A stretch of 64,000 nucleotides of DNA, taken from CAXBNV01 sp963977185. Lineage in GTDB: Bacteria; Pseudomonadota; Gammaproteobacteria; JAGOUU01. Positions 46,609 through 55,595 of this stretch are shown here, in pieces. Both the position numbers and the translations under genes were made by a program. The notes under the pieces were generated by a model. It was given only the letters and a program-made list of their open reading frames with translations, did no database searches and had not been told where the DNA came from. Location: positions 62,001 through 126,000 of the forward strand of contig CAXBNV010000002.1 in NCBI GenBank assembly GCA_963977185.1, in the 5' to 3' direction. Each line of letters starts with the position of its first letter. Positions within the stretch are counted from its first letter, which is position 1.

Positions 46609-48006
46609 TTATAATAAATCAAACACATAACTATTAATATATTCAGAGCAGCTTATAATTTTACTGCCTATTATAATATATATTAATTTATCCTCAATAA
46701 AAATTAACACTATATTATCTCTTTCCCAAGCAGGGATATTTATTCTTTGTAAATATTTTTTTAAACTTATAGAGCATAAGTTATTTTTTAATTTTACTAA
46801 TACTTTATTAGCATTAATATTTTTTCTAAAATTAATCTCAAGCTTTACATCATCATGTTTTTCAATATTTTTACTTTCGCTAGTATTTATATTATCTTTT
46901 ATATAGCTAATTAAAGATTTATTAATTTCTGGAATATATAACTTATCACCTAATTTGTAATTATATTTATTATACTTTTTATCTGGGTTAACTTTAAAAT
47001 TAGTTAATAAATATATTTTATTCTTAAATCTTTTAATCTCATAATTATTACTCTCATACTTCCAGCAAACACTTATATTTGCATCTGCTCTTGCATTTAA
47101 AGTTTGATTTAATATTTCCTCTAACTTTATTTTTGATGGGTATGATGCATTTTGTTTAGAAATAAAATACCTTAATAAATATTTTTGTTCTTCTTTTAAT
47201 AACTGTTTTAAATATTCTATATTTAAAACATTATATCCAAAGTCATCAATGCTGAGTGACTGTGTATAATGAAACGCCATATTTTTATTAATATATTTTT
47301 CAGCTTCAAAACAATGCATTGCTGAATGTGATATTTTGTTAACAACTGCTGGCCATTTTTCTGATAACTTTGGAATAATTTCATGACGCAAATAATTTCT
47401 TGAGTGATCTATACAAAAATTACTTTCATCCTCAACCCATGTTAAATTATTTTTTTTAGCGTAATCTAAAATTAAATTTTTATTTATATCTAATAAAGGT
47501 CTTAATATTTTAGTATTATTTTTTTTATCTAAATCAGCAAAAATTTTCATGCCTGTTAATCCAGTAAGACCTGAGCCTCGAAATAAATTTAATAATAATG
47601 TTTCCGCTTGATCATTTTGGTGATGGGCAGTTATTAATATTTTATCTTGATTATTTAGATAATTTTTAAAAATATTATATCTGGCTGTACGTGCAACAGA
47701 TTCTAAACTTTGATCTTTTTTAACTACAAGATTTACTTGATGAGAGTAAATCTTGATATTTAAATTATCACAATAATCATGACAAAATTTTTCCCATGCA
47801 ACTGAATTTTTGCTTATATTATGATTAATATGCAGTGCTATAATTTTTTTATTTACATTTAATTCTTTATTTACTATAGATATTGCATCTAATAATACAC
47901 AAGAATCAACACCCCCGCTAAAAGCTATATATAAATTATTTATATTATTACAATATAATAATATATATTTGGCTACTTCTTGTTTAATACTACAATTACA
48001 ACTCAT
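46609..48006 (-). CDS. tilS: tRNA(Ile)-lysidine synthase TilS
   Basis: Converts cytidine 34 of the CAU-anticodon isoleucine tRNA to lysidine. The 465 residues begin with the PP-loop LYIAFSGGVDSCVLLDA (about 25-41), followed by IALHINHNIS, LITAHHQNDQAETLLLNLFR (family signature), and FCIDHSRNYLRHEIIPKL. The TilS substrate-binding and C-terminal domains fill the rest. It follows accA by 12 bases on the same strand, an arrangement also seen in E. coli (accA upstream of tilS). Confidence 0.95.
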   Translation of the reverse strand: MSCNCSIKQEVAKYILLYCNNINNLYIAFSGGVDSCVLLDAISIVNKELNVNKKIIALHINHNISKNSVAWEKFCHDYCDNLNIKIYSHQVNLVVKKDQSLESVARTARYNIFKNYLNNQDKILITAHHQNDQAETLLLNLFRGSGLTGLTGMKIFADLDKKNNTKILRPLLDINKNLILDYAKKNNLTWVEDESNFCIDHSRNYLRHEIIPKLSEKWPAVVNKISHSAMHCFEAEKYINKNMAFHYTQSLSIDDFGYNVLNIEYLKQLLKEEQKYLLRYFISKQNASYPSKIKLEEILNQTLNARADANISVCWKYESNNYEIKRFKNKIYLLTNFKVNPDKKYNKYNYKLGDKLYIPEINKSLISYIKDNINTSESKNIEKHDDVKLEINFRKNINANKVLVKLKNNLCSISLKKYLQRINIPAWERDNIVLIFIEDKLIYIIIGSKIISCSEYINSYVFDLL

Positions 48007-48018
48007 GACAACAGTTAA

Positions 48019-48972
48019 TTATTCAACAGCTCCAATTTTTAAAAATTTATTATATCTATAATCTGGCAATTGCTCATTTGGTATCTTTTGTAATTCTTTT
48101 AAATTTCTTAGTAAAGATTCTTTTATATTTGCTGCTTGTATAATTATGTCTCTATAAGCACTGCCTAATGGTTCTTTGATTATTTCATCAATTAAACCCA
48201 AATCAGATAATTTTTTTGATGTAAGTCCCATTTCCTTAGCCGCTTTTGATGCCTTGGTACTATCTTTCCACAAAATAGAAGCACAACCTTCTGGAGATAT
48301 TACTGAATAAATACTATATTCTAACATTAACAATTTATCACAAACACCTATAGCCAAAGCACCACCTGAGCCACCTTCGCCGATAACAGTACTTATAATT
48401 GGCACTTGTAAATCAGACATTTCAAAAAGATTATATGCAATAGCTTCGCTTTGACCTCTTGCTTCAGCTCCAATTCCAGGATAAGCACCGGCTGTGTCAA
48501 TAAAAGTTAAAATCGGCATATTGAATTTTTCTGCTAACTTCATAACTCTTATGGCTTTTCTATAGCCTTCAGGAGCTGCCATACCAAAATTTCTATATAC
48601 TTTTTCTTTTACTGTTCGCCCTTTTTGATGCGCTATAATAACAACAGGTTGTCCTTCAAATCTTGCTACGCCAGATATAATAGCAGGATCATCTTTAAAT
48701 TTACGATCGCCATGTAATTCATCAAAATCTGTAAATAATAAACGAATATAATCTAAAGCATATGGTCTTTGAGGATGTCTTGCTACTTGCACAACTTGCC
48801 AATCTGATAAATTACTAAATGTTGACTTAGTCAATTCAATTAGTTTTTTCTCAAGATTAGTTAATTCTTCACTAATATTAATATCTTGCTTACTACCAAC
48901 AAACTGTAATTCTTGAATTTTTGATTGTAATTCTGCAATTGGTTGCTCAAAATCTAAATAATCTAAATGCAT
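48019..48972 (-). CDS. accA: Acetyl-CoA carboxylase carboxyltransferase subunit alpha
   Basis: With AccD it transfers the carboxyl group from biotin to acetyl-CoA, the first committed step of fatty acid synthesis. The 317 residues have an N-terminal helix bundle ([18 protein letters not shown]), then [59 protein letters not shown] and [20 protein letters not shown]. This is the typical complete sequence. accD and accBC are not in the window. Confidence 0.97.
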   Translation of the reverse strand: MHLDYLDFEQPIAELQSKIQELQFVGSKQDINISEELTNLEKKLIELTKSTFSNLSDWQVVQVARHPQRPYALDYIRLLFTDFDELHGDRKFKDDPAIISGVARFEGQPVVIIAHQKGRTVKEKVYRNFGMAAPEGYRKAIRVMKLAEKFNMPILTFIDTAGAYPGIGAEARGQSEAIAYNLFEMSDLQVPIISTVIGEGGSGGALAIGVCDKLLMLEYSIYSVISPEGCASILWKDSTKASKAAKEMGLTSKKLSDLGLIDEIIKEPLGSAYRDIIIQAANIKESLLRNLKELQKIPNEQLPDYRYNKFLKIGAVE

Positions 48973-49067
48973 TGATATAGTTTCCCTTACAATAATACTT
49001 TACGGCTATTAAAATTAATCTTATAATTGTAACTTCTTTTTTCTAGAAACACTTAAGATTTTACCCC

Positions 49068-49886
49068 ATGCAAAGCAATAATTCTAATTTAACACAAAAA
49101 AAGACTTTATCAATTGATACAAAAGCTGAAAAAAAGCTTTTACATTATACTGGTAAAGCAATCCATGATTATAAGCTTATAGAGCATGGTGATAAAGTAT
49201 TGGTCGCCTTATCTGGTGGTAAAGATTCTTATACTATGCTGTCTATATTATCAATGCTACAAAGACGTAGTAAAGTAAAATTTGAGCTACAAGCTTATAC
49301 TTTAGATCAAAGTCAGCCTGGATGGGATGATAAGCTTATGCGTAACTGGTTATCAGAACGTAATATCCCATATGATATCGTCAGTAAAGATACTTATTCT
49401 ATAGTTAAAGAAAAAATTCCCGAAGGTAAGACTTATTGTTCATTATGCTCAAGATTAAGACGAGGCATTATATATAATTATGCAGAAGAACACGGATTTA
49501 CCAAAATAGCTCTAGGTCACCACAGAGATGATTTAATTACCAGCCTAATGATGTCTATTATGTACAATGGCGAAGTAAAATCTATGCCTCCTAAATTATT
49601 AACCAATGATAAAAGAAACATTGTAATAAGACCTTTGGTATATTGTCAAGAAAAAGATATTATAGAATATGCAAAAGAACAACTATTCCCTATAATTCCA
49701 TGTAATTTGTGTGGCACACAAGAAAACTTAATGAGACAAAGAACAGGAAAATTAATACAAGAACTAGCAGAGCATAATCCAAAAATTCCTAGTAATATTT
49801 TACACGCACTACAAAATATAAAGCCTAGTCAAATGATGGATAAATCATTGTGGGATTTTGAAAAATTCACAAAAATTATAGATTAA
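49068..49886 (+). CDS. ttcA: tRNA 2-thiocytidine(32) synthetase TtcA
   Basis: An Fe-S PP-loop enzyme that thiolates cytidine 32 in tRNA. The 272 residues contain the PP-loop [18 protein letters not shown], the cluster cysteines in [15 protein letters not shown] (CxxC) and the third Cys region [35 protein letters not shown] lies between them. The length and motifs fit. Its terminator overlaps the end of the convergent glutathione-transferase-like gene. Confidence 0.96.
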   Translation: MQSNNSNLTQKKTLSIDTKAEKKLLHYTGKAIHDYKLIEHGDKVLVALSGGKDSYTMLSILSMLQRRSKVKFELQAYTLDQSQPGWDDKLMRNWLSERNIPYDIVSKDTYSIVKEKIPEGKTYCSLCSRLRRGIIYNYAEEHGFTKIALGHHRDDLITSLMMSIMYNGEVKSMPPKLLTNDKRNIVIRPLVYCQEKDIIEYAKEQLFPIIPCNLCGTQENLMRQRTGKLIQELAEHNPKIPSNILHALQNIKPSQMMDKSLWDFEKFTKIID

Positions 49887-49905
49887 TATTATATAAAAAT
49901 TAAAT

Positions 49906-49933
49906 TTTGGCAAAACATTATGGTTTTGCCAAA
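49906..49933 (+). terminator. Terminator of ttcA, overlapping the convergent coding end
   Basis: TTTGGCAAAAC (49906-49916) pairs exactly with GTTTTGCCAAA (49923-49933) around a 6-base loop. The right arm and the loop lie inside the last codons of the leftward gene ending at 49918 (the codons for LAKP and the stop). Confidence 0.75.
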
Positions 49934-50568
49934 TCAAAACAATTTAATTTTAAACAATGGTTATTTATACTGTTAATTAACTCGTATTTACTTAAATCAA
50001 ACTCAAATCGATTAGCATTATAAACTTGAGGTATTAAGCAAATATCTGCCATAGATACAGAATCTTTAAAACAATATTTACCATTGCTGTTGTGTATCTG
50101 TAATAATTCATTAAAAGCACTAAACCCTAAATCTAACCAGTGATGATACCATTCTAATTTTTGGTCTTCTGAAATTTTAATATCTTGTTTTAAATATTGT
50201 AAAACTCTTAAGTTATTCAATGGATGCATATCACAAGCTATTATATTTACTAATTGCCTGATATAAGCCCTATCTAAATTATTTTTAGGTAAGATGTTAG
50301 GTTTGGGGTACTCTTCTTCCAAATATTCTAAAATAGCCACAGATTGGCTTAATATAGCAGTTTCATTAGCGTTATCTAAATCTATCAATAAACTAGGGAC
50401 TAATCCTTGCGGATTAATTTTTTTATAAATAATACTATTTTGTTCCGCTTTTTTACCATCAATGTCAATTAATTGGATATCTTGCTTTTGATATGCAATA
50501 TTTTTATAATTAAGTGCAATTCTTATTCTGTAACTTGCTGTTGATCTAAAGTAATCATAAAGCTTCAT
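49918..50568 (-). CDS. Glutathione S-transferase family, maleylacetoacetate isomerase-like
   Basis: 216 residues. It starts MKLYDYFRSTASYRIRIALN; the SxxSYRVRIALN-type motif with the catalytic Ser is the hallmark of zeta-class transferases (maleylacetoacetate isomerase). PQGLVPSLL and ILSQSVAILEYLEEEYP form the glutathione site, and the C-terminal domain has DMHPLNNLRVLQYL and CFKDSVSMADICLIPQVYNA. No other tyrosine-degradation genes are near, so it may act as a general transferase. The start is the ATG at 50568, with a GTG two codons earlier. Confidence 0.88.
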   Translation of the reverse strand: MKLYDYFRSTASYRIRIALNYKNIAYQKQDIQLIDIDGKKAEQNSIIYKKINPQGLVPSLLIDLDNANETAILSQSVAILEYLEEEYPKPNILPKNNLDRAYIRQLVNIIACDMHPLNNLRVLQYLKQDIKISEDQKLEWYHHWLDLGFSAFNELLQIHNSNGKYCFKDSVSMADICLIPQVYNANRFEFDLSKYELINSINNHCLKLNCFDLAKP

Positions 50569-50611
50569 TAACACAAAATCCTTTTATTTATAATTTTACT
50601 TCTAAATGCTA

Positions 50612-50640
50612 TTGATAATTATTCGCATTTAGGCTAAAAT
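50612..50640 (+). promoter_or_regulatory. Fur-type operator over the feoABC promoter
   Basis: TTGATA (50612-50617), a 17-base spacer and TAAAAT (50635-50640) form a promoter about 50 bases ahead of feoA. TGATAATTATTCGCA (50613-50627) matches the 7-1-7 Fur palindrome TGATAATnATTATCA at 12 of 14 fixed positions and covers the -35 box and part of the spacer. This predicts repression by iron-loaded Fur. Confidence 0.65.
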
Positions 50641-50691
50641 TTAATCATATTATAAAACAAATTAATAACCTTACACAAAACAGAATAACAA

Positions 50692-50916
50692 ATGAAACTA
50701 CAGCAAGGCAACGAATATATAATCAAAAACTATAATTCAAACATTAATAAAAATACTAAATGTCAATTATTGTCTTTTGGCTTAATTCCCGGCGCTAAGT
50801 TTATAATTAAACACCTTACCCCTTTGAACAAGGCAATGTCTGTTGAAATTAATGACTTTTTAGTTTGTTTGCGTGAAAATGATCTAAACTCTATGCATAT
50901 TACTGCTATACAATAA
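50692..50916 (+). CDS. feoA: Ferrous iron transport accessory protein FeoA
   Basis: A 74-residue SH3-like cytosolic protein needed with FeoB for Fe(II) uptake. It has the FeoA pattern with CQLLSFGLIPGAKFIIKHL, and a C-terminal VCLRENDLNSMHITAIQ that resembles the ALRxxEAxxIxV strand. Its TAA is directly followed by the feoB ATG, so translation is coupled. Confidence 0.92.
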   Translation: MKLQQGNEYIIKNYNSNINKNTKCQLLSFGLIPGAKFIIKHLTPLNKAMSVEINDFLVCLRENDLNSMHITAIQ

Positions 50917-53235
50917 ATGGCCATAAATTTAAACAATCAAAATATAGCTTTAATAGGCAATCCCAACAGTGGTAAAACAACAGTCTTTAATTACTTAACT
51001 AAAAGTAATCAATCAACTGGTAACTGGCCTGGAGTTACTGTTAATAAATATTCTGGTAGTTATATTCATAATAATCAAAATGTAAACATTACTGATTTAC
51101 CAGGAGTATACTCTCTTAATCTTGCAAATAATAATGCCGAAGATCAAGTTATAACTTGTGAGTACCTTTATGATAATCAAGCCGATTTATTTATAAATAT
51201 CATAGATGCTAGTAATCTTAAAAGAAGCTTATATTTAACCTTACAATTATTAGAAACTGGCAAACCATGTTTAATTATTTTAAACATGATGGATAAAATA
51301 AGAAATGCAAAAGCTATTAATGTAAAAAAATTAGAAAAATTATTAAAGACTCCAATTTTTTGTTTAAATTCCAATAAAAAAAACAACTTAGAAGAATTAA
51401 AAGCTTTTATTAATAATAATTCTCATAAATTATCTAGTTATAATAACCCTACCGATTATATTTTTTCTAAATTATATAAATATAATATTAATAATCTTGC
51501 GCTTGATGTTGATGCTAATTTTAAGAATTATGAGTTATCTGATAACTCTCGCTATAATGACATAAATAGCATAAAACCCATACATGATAATTTTATTAAA
51601 GCTCAGTTATTAGAACAAAACCCTGTTGCGATTAAAGCATTTAATAAACTAAATACAGCAAATAATTTCTTAGATAATTTGCAAAATTATGTTCAAAAAA
51701 ATGATGTTGATTTTGATATATTAATAGCAGATTTAAGATACAAGGCTATTCATAATATTTATACACAAATTATAGAGCAACCTGATTTACCGATTAAAGA
51801 TAATGCTAAATCAAAATTTTTAGATAAATTTTTATTACATAAATATTTAGGCTTACCTATATTTTTATTATTTATGTATTTAACCTTTGAAATATCTATC
51901 AGCCTTGGAGCTATTTTAAAAATTCCTATTGAAGCTTACAGTAATAATATTATCCCTGTAATAATTTATAATTTATTAAAAATATTTACCATACCAGATT
52001 ATATTAATTCTATAATTAGCAATGGCATAACTTATGGAGTTACAACTACTCTTGGGTTTATACCGCAAATATTTTTAATTTATGTATGTCTTGCTATATT
52101 GGAAGAATCTGGATACATGGCTCGCGCGGCTTTTGTTATGGACAGAATAATGCAAATAGCTAAGCTGCCAGGTAAATCTTTTATACCTTTGATTATAGGA
52201 TTTGGTTGTAATGTTCCTGCTATTTATGCAACAAGAACTTTAGAAAATAAAAATGATCGAATAATTACGGCACTTATGACACCATTTATGTCATGTGGTG
52301 CAAGACTGGCTATATTTATAGTATTTGCTAGTACTTTTTTCCCGAATAACACAGGTCTTATTATTTTTTCTTTATATATAATTGGCATTGCAATAGGCTT
52401 ATTAACTAGTATTATTTTAAAGAAAACTTTACTTCAAGATACACAAGACAATCATACTATATTAGAAATTCCTGATTACAATATTCCGAATATTAAAAAT
52501 ATTACTAAATCAGCATTTAATAAATTATTATCTTTTATAAAACAAGCAGGAAAAATCATTTTATTTGCTTGTTTATTTATAAATATTTTTAATCATGTTT
52601 ATGTGAATTCTGAAGATTCTGTTTTATCTTATACAGGAAAAAAATTAGCCCCTATATTCAAACCAATTGGAATAGAACCAAATAACTGGCCTGCTGTTGT
52701 AGGAATTATGACAGGAGCCATTGCTAAAGAAGTAACGATTGGGTCATTAAATACTCTATATAATAATAATGATTCAAATACACTATCAGATAGTTTGGCA
52801 AAAACTAATATTATAGATAGCTTTAAAAATGCTTATTTAGAAACAAAGAATAATTTAGCTGATATATCTGAGATTAAGTTTTTAAACCCTGTTACAGCAA
52901 ATGCAGGAGATGTGGAGCTTAATGCAACTGCACAAAATCAATTAAGTTTAGCCTTTGGATCAAAAGCTGCTGCCTTTGCATATTGTATATTTTTATTATT
53001 ATATATTCCGTGTATTTCTACATTTGCAGCTTTAAAATCAGAAATAGGTAAATTTTGGGCTTATTTTTCTTTAACCTGGAGTACATCTATAGCATATTCT
53101 TTTGCAGGTATATTTTATCAATTATCTAATGTAACTTTATCTAGTTTTTATAATATTTTTATAATTCTAGCTTTTAATATATTACTTTTTTTTACTTTAA
53201 AATTTAATAAATTAGAAAATGACTACACTAACTGA
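50917..53235 (+). CDS. feoB: Ferrous iron transporter FeoB
   Basis: The GTPase-linked Fe(II) permease of the inner membrane. The 772 residues begin with the G domain: G1 GNPNSGKTTVFN (about 15-26), the switch STGNWPGVTVNKYSG, G3 DLPGVYSLN and G4 NMMDK. About 10 hydrophobic segments follow, including LEESGYMARAAFVMDR, GFGCNVPAIYATRTLENK (first gate motif) and a second gate region with TFAALKSEIGKFWAY late in the protein. The length is typical for gammaproteobacterial FeoB. It overlaps feoC by 17 bases. Confidence 0.97.
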   Translation: MAINLNNQNIALIGNPNSGKTTVFNYLTKSNQSTGNWPGVTVNKYSGSYIHNNQNVNITDLPGVYSLNLANNNAEDQVITCEYLYDNQADLFINIIDASNLKRSLYLTLQLLETGKPCLIILNMMDKIRNAKAINVKKLEKLLKTPIFCLNSNKKNNLEELKAFINNNSHKLSSYNNPTDYIFSKLYKYNINNLALDVDANFKNYELSDNSRYNDINSIKPIHDNFIKAQLLEQNPVAIKAFNKLNTANNFLDNLQNYVQKNDVDFDILIADLRYKAIHNIYTQIIEQPDLPIKDNAKSKFLDKFLLHKYLGLPIFLLFMYLTFEISISLGAILKIPIEAYSNNIIPVIIYNLLKIFTIPDYINSIISNGITYGVTTTLGFIPQIFLIYVCLAILEESGYMARAAFVMDRIMQIAKLPGKSFIPLIIGFGCNVPAIYATRTLENKNDRIITALMTPFMSCGARLAIFIVFASTFFPNNTGLIIFSLYIIGIAIGLLTSIILKKTLLQDTQDNHTILEIPDYNIPNIKNITKSAFNKLLSFIKQAGKIILFACLFINIFNHVYVNSEDSVLSYTGKKLAPIFKPIGIEPNNWPAVVGIMTGAIAKEVTIGSLNTLYNNNDSNTLSDSLAKTNIIDSFKNAYLETKNNLADISEIKFLNPVTANAGDVELNATAQNQLSLAFGSKAAAFAYCIFLLLYIPCISTFAALKSEIGKFWAYFSLTWSTSIAYSFAGIFYQLSNVTLSSFYNIFIILAFNILLFFTLKFNKLENDYTN

Positions 53236-53440
53236 AATTAAAAATTTTATACAAAGCAAAGAAAAAACGAATGTGTTTACTATTGCCAGTAAATTTAAAG
53301 AAGATCCAGAATATATTTTACATATGCTTGAGCACTTTTTAAATAAAGGTCATATAAAATGCTCAGAACAAAAAATTTGTGCAAGCAAATGCAATAAAAG
53401 CTGCATTCAAAAATATATGCTTAATATTTCTTGGATTTAA
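53219..53440 (+). CDS. feoC: FeoC-like winged-helix protein
   Basis: A 73-residue protein whose start lies inside the feoB end. It has an N-terminal winged-helix pattern (MTTLTEIKNFIQSKEKTNVF and FKEDPEYILHMLEHFLNKGH), then a cysteine-rich wing with CSEQKICASKCNKSCIQKY, in which four Cys could bind an Fe-S cluster or another metal, as in enterobacterial FeoC. The exact role (FeoB stabiliser or regulator) is not settled in the family. Confidence 0.85.
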   Translation: MTTLTEIKNFIQSKEKTNVFTIASKFKEDPEYILHMLEHFLNKGHIKCSEQKICASKCNKSCIQKYMLNISWI

Positions 53441-53471
53441 ATAGAAGGTTTTAAAAAACATTAATTACCTA

Positions 53472-53505
53472 TTAGCCCACAAATAAACATTTAAATATGG
53501 GCTAA
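53472..53505. terminator. Bidirectional terminator between feoC and the Deg-type protease gene
   Basis: TTAGCCCA (53472-53479) and TGGGCTAA (53498-53505) are exact inverted repeats around an 18-base loop, in the 78-base gap of two convergent genes. The outer sequences are AT-rich. Confidence 0.6.
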
Positions 53506-53518
53506 GTTATTGCAAACT

Positions 53519-55345
53519 TTATCTACTAGCAGCCCTTCTTTTTTTTCGAGGAGGATTACGTTCATCACTATTATCATTATCATCATCTGATCTCATATCA
53601 GAGTCATTACTTACACTATCATCATTCATACTCATAAAAGCATTGGTTAATATTTGTGCAAAAAATCCTTTAGCATCTAAATCTAATCCATTAGCTCTAT
53701 CAAGTTCTTTCTTTTCTTTCGCTAATTCTGCAAATCCCATAACTTTAGCTCTTCCTCCTTCTGGTATTACTGCAACTGGACTAGAAGGTTCATCTGGTGA
53801 TGGAATCTGATCTGCTGTCATCCAATATTCTGGTGTTCCTATCGTATGGTTTCTAAAAGTTTCTCTATGCTTTAAATTTTCTGAACGAATATTTGTTATA
53901 CCAAAATTTTCTAGTATTGGCTTATGCTCTTGAGAAGACAGTTTTTTTACAATAATAGCATTTCCTGTATCTGTTATAATCGTATGTTGCTTTTCGTGAT
54001 TTTTTTCAAAAGCGTCGACTAAATCGAGCATGTTGAATATTTTTTTATCATTTACAACAACAACAAAACTATGATTAAAACCAGAATATCCTCTGGTAAA
54101 TTCAGAAGGTAATATGCTATGTATCATGATAGCCTGTTGTCCCAACTGTCTTTTACAACTATCTATCGATAAAGATTTAGACTCATCCTCATCTGACATA
54201 TTAATAATCTGTTCTATTATTGAATTAATAGTTACAGGAGTAAATACTATCCCAGATGCAATATAATAGGTTGGCTGAATACCATGCTCTTCTTGTGTAA
54301 TTAGTTTTGTCATACGTGCTTTATTAAGCAATGGAACTTTTACATCTAAACGCTGTTTGTCACGAATTATTTGCATTGATATAGATTCACCAAGTTGTTT
54401 TTGAGTTATCAAAAACTCAAAGTTTACTCTATCAAAAAAACTTGTTCTAACTGATGCATCATTTTGTACTTGAACACCATCTATTGAAGTAATAATATCT
54501 CCTGCCTGTAATATTTTACCAGCAGAAGATAAAGAATCTAATTCAGATATTCTAATTCCAGTTTCATCTTTTTTCATACCATGAAATTTTTTCATTTCTT
54601 GATTATTTAATAACTGGTATTTGAAATCTAATGCCGGAAAACCTTTATAAGGACCATTAGATAATATATCATCTAAAAAATGTTTTATAACAGGTACTGA
54701 AATTATATAACCTAGTGATTGTGCTCCTTCATACCCTTGAAAAGCAACGCCTATTACTTTTTTACCACTTAAAACAGGACCTCCACTATTACCTGGATTA
54801 ATTGCTGCACTAACTTGTCCTTGTAATAAATTAGCATTTAAACTTGTAGCATTACCACCAAAAGAAATTCTAGATATTTGTCCTTCTGTAACACATAATT
54901 CACCTGAACTAATTCCCATGGGAAAACCACAAACATTAACTGGCTGCCCTATTGTAAACATATCACCAAGTTCTAAACAGTTAACATTACTCCAAAAATC
55001 TTTTTGATATTTTTTCTCAACTTCAATAAAGGCCAAGTCACTATCAAAATCTATAGTTTTCATTTTAGCTGGATAATACTTACTTTGATTAGCAAGCCTT
55101 AATTCCATACTTACTGAAGAATCTGCAACATGTGCATTAGTTAAAATAAATTTTCTATTTTTGTATGTTACAGCAAACCCTGAGCCAGACCATTTTTGCT
55201 GCTCAAAACCTTGCCATGGAGCTGAATAATTAGCTACTTTTGCAGTTGTTAATATGCTAATTAAAGAGCTTTGATAATTTTCAGGTAATTCTGGTAATTG
55301 AGTTTTAACTTGCTCGGCTTCTGATTCACTAACATTTCTAGGCAT
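53519..55345 (-). CDS. Cytosolic Deg-type serine protease with PDZ domain and basic tail
   Basis: 608 residues from ATG 55345. The longer open frame starts at 55360, but GGAGGA within it lies 8-9 bases before the second ATG, so the shorter start is preferred. There is no signal peptide, unlike periplasmic DegP/DegQ. The trypsin-like domain has His72 (LTNAHVAD), Asp103 (DSDLAFIEV) and Ser187 (NPGNSGGPV). A PDZ domain follows (about 260-340, with ILQAGDIITSIDGVQVQND), then a long region without recognised motifs. The tail is rich in Ser and Asp, with NDDSVSNDSDMRSDDDNDNS followed by PPRKKRRAASR, a cluster that looks like a nuclear localisation signal. It resembles plant Deg9/Deg-like proteases (long, soluble, PDZ-bearing) more than bacterial DegP. 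It diverges from an unknown gene; both have strong Shine-Dalgarno sites. Confidence 0.85.
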   Translation of the reverse strand: MPRNVSESEAEQVKTQLPELPENYQSSLISILTTAKVANYSAPWQGFEQQKWSGSGFAVTYKNRKFILTNAHVADSSVSMELRLANQSKYYPAKMKTIDFDSDLAFIEVEKKYQKDFWSNVNCLELGDMFTIGQPVNVCGFPMGISSGELCVTEGQISRISFGGNATSLNANLLQGQVSAAINPGNSGGPVLSGKKVIGVAFQGYEGAQSLGYIISVPVIKHFLDDILSNGPYKGFPALDFKYQLLNNQEMKKFHGMKKDETGIRISELDSLSSAGKILQAGDIITSIDGVQVQNDASVRTSFFDRVNFEFLITQKQLGESISMQIIRDKQRLDVKVPLLNKARMTKLITQEEHGIQPTYYIASGIVFTPVTINSIIEQIINMSDEDESKSLSIDSCKRQLGQQAIMIHSILPSEFTRGYSGFNHSFVVVVNDKKIFNMLDLVDAFEKNHEKQHTIITDTGNAIIVKKLSSQEHKPILENFGITNIRSENLKHRETFRNHTIGTPEYWMTADQIPSPDEPSSPVAVIPEGGRAKVMGFAELAKEKKELDRANGLDLDAKGFFAQILTNAFMSMNDDSVSNDSDMRSDDDNDNSDERNPPRKKRRAASR

Positions 55346-55595
55346 ATAAAAGTCCTCCATGAATTTTATTAATTACATCCTTTATTTTTACAGTCTACAT
55401 TTATTTTTAAATAAAAAGCAATATAAAAATAAGCTTTAATTTAAAACAATGAATATTTGATAATTTAAGTTGACAGTATGCAGATAAATATTGTTAAAAT
55501 GAAAAAGATGTTTTAGCAGTATTATTTTACTGTTAAATCTAATAGCTTCAAGGAATTATAGCTTTTTAACAATATACATATCATGGAGAGATGTT

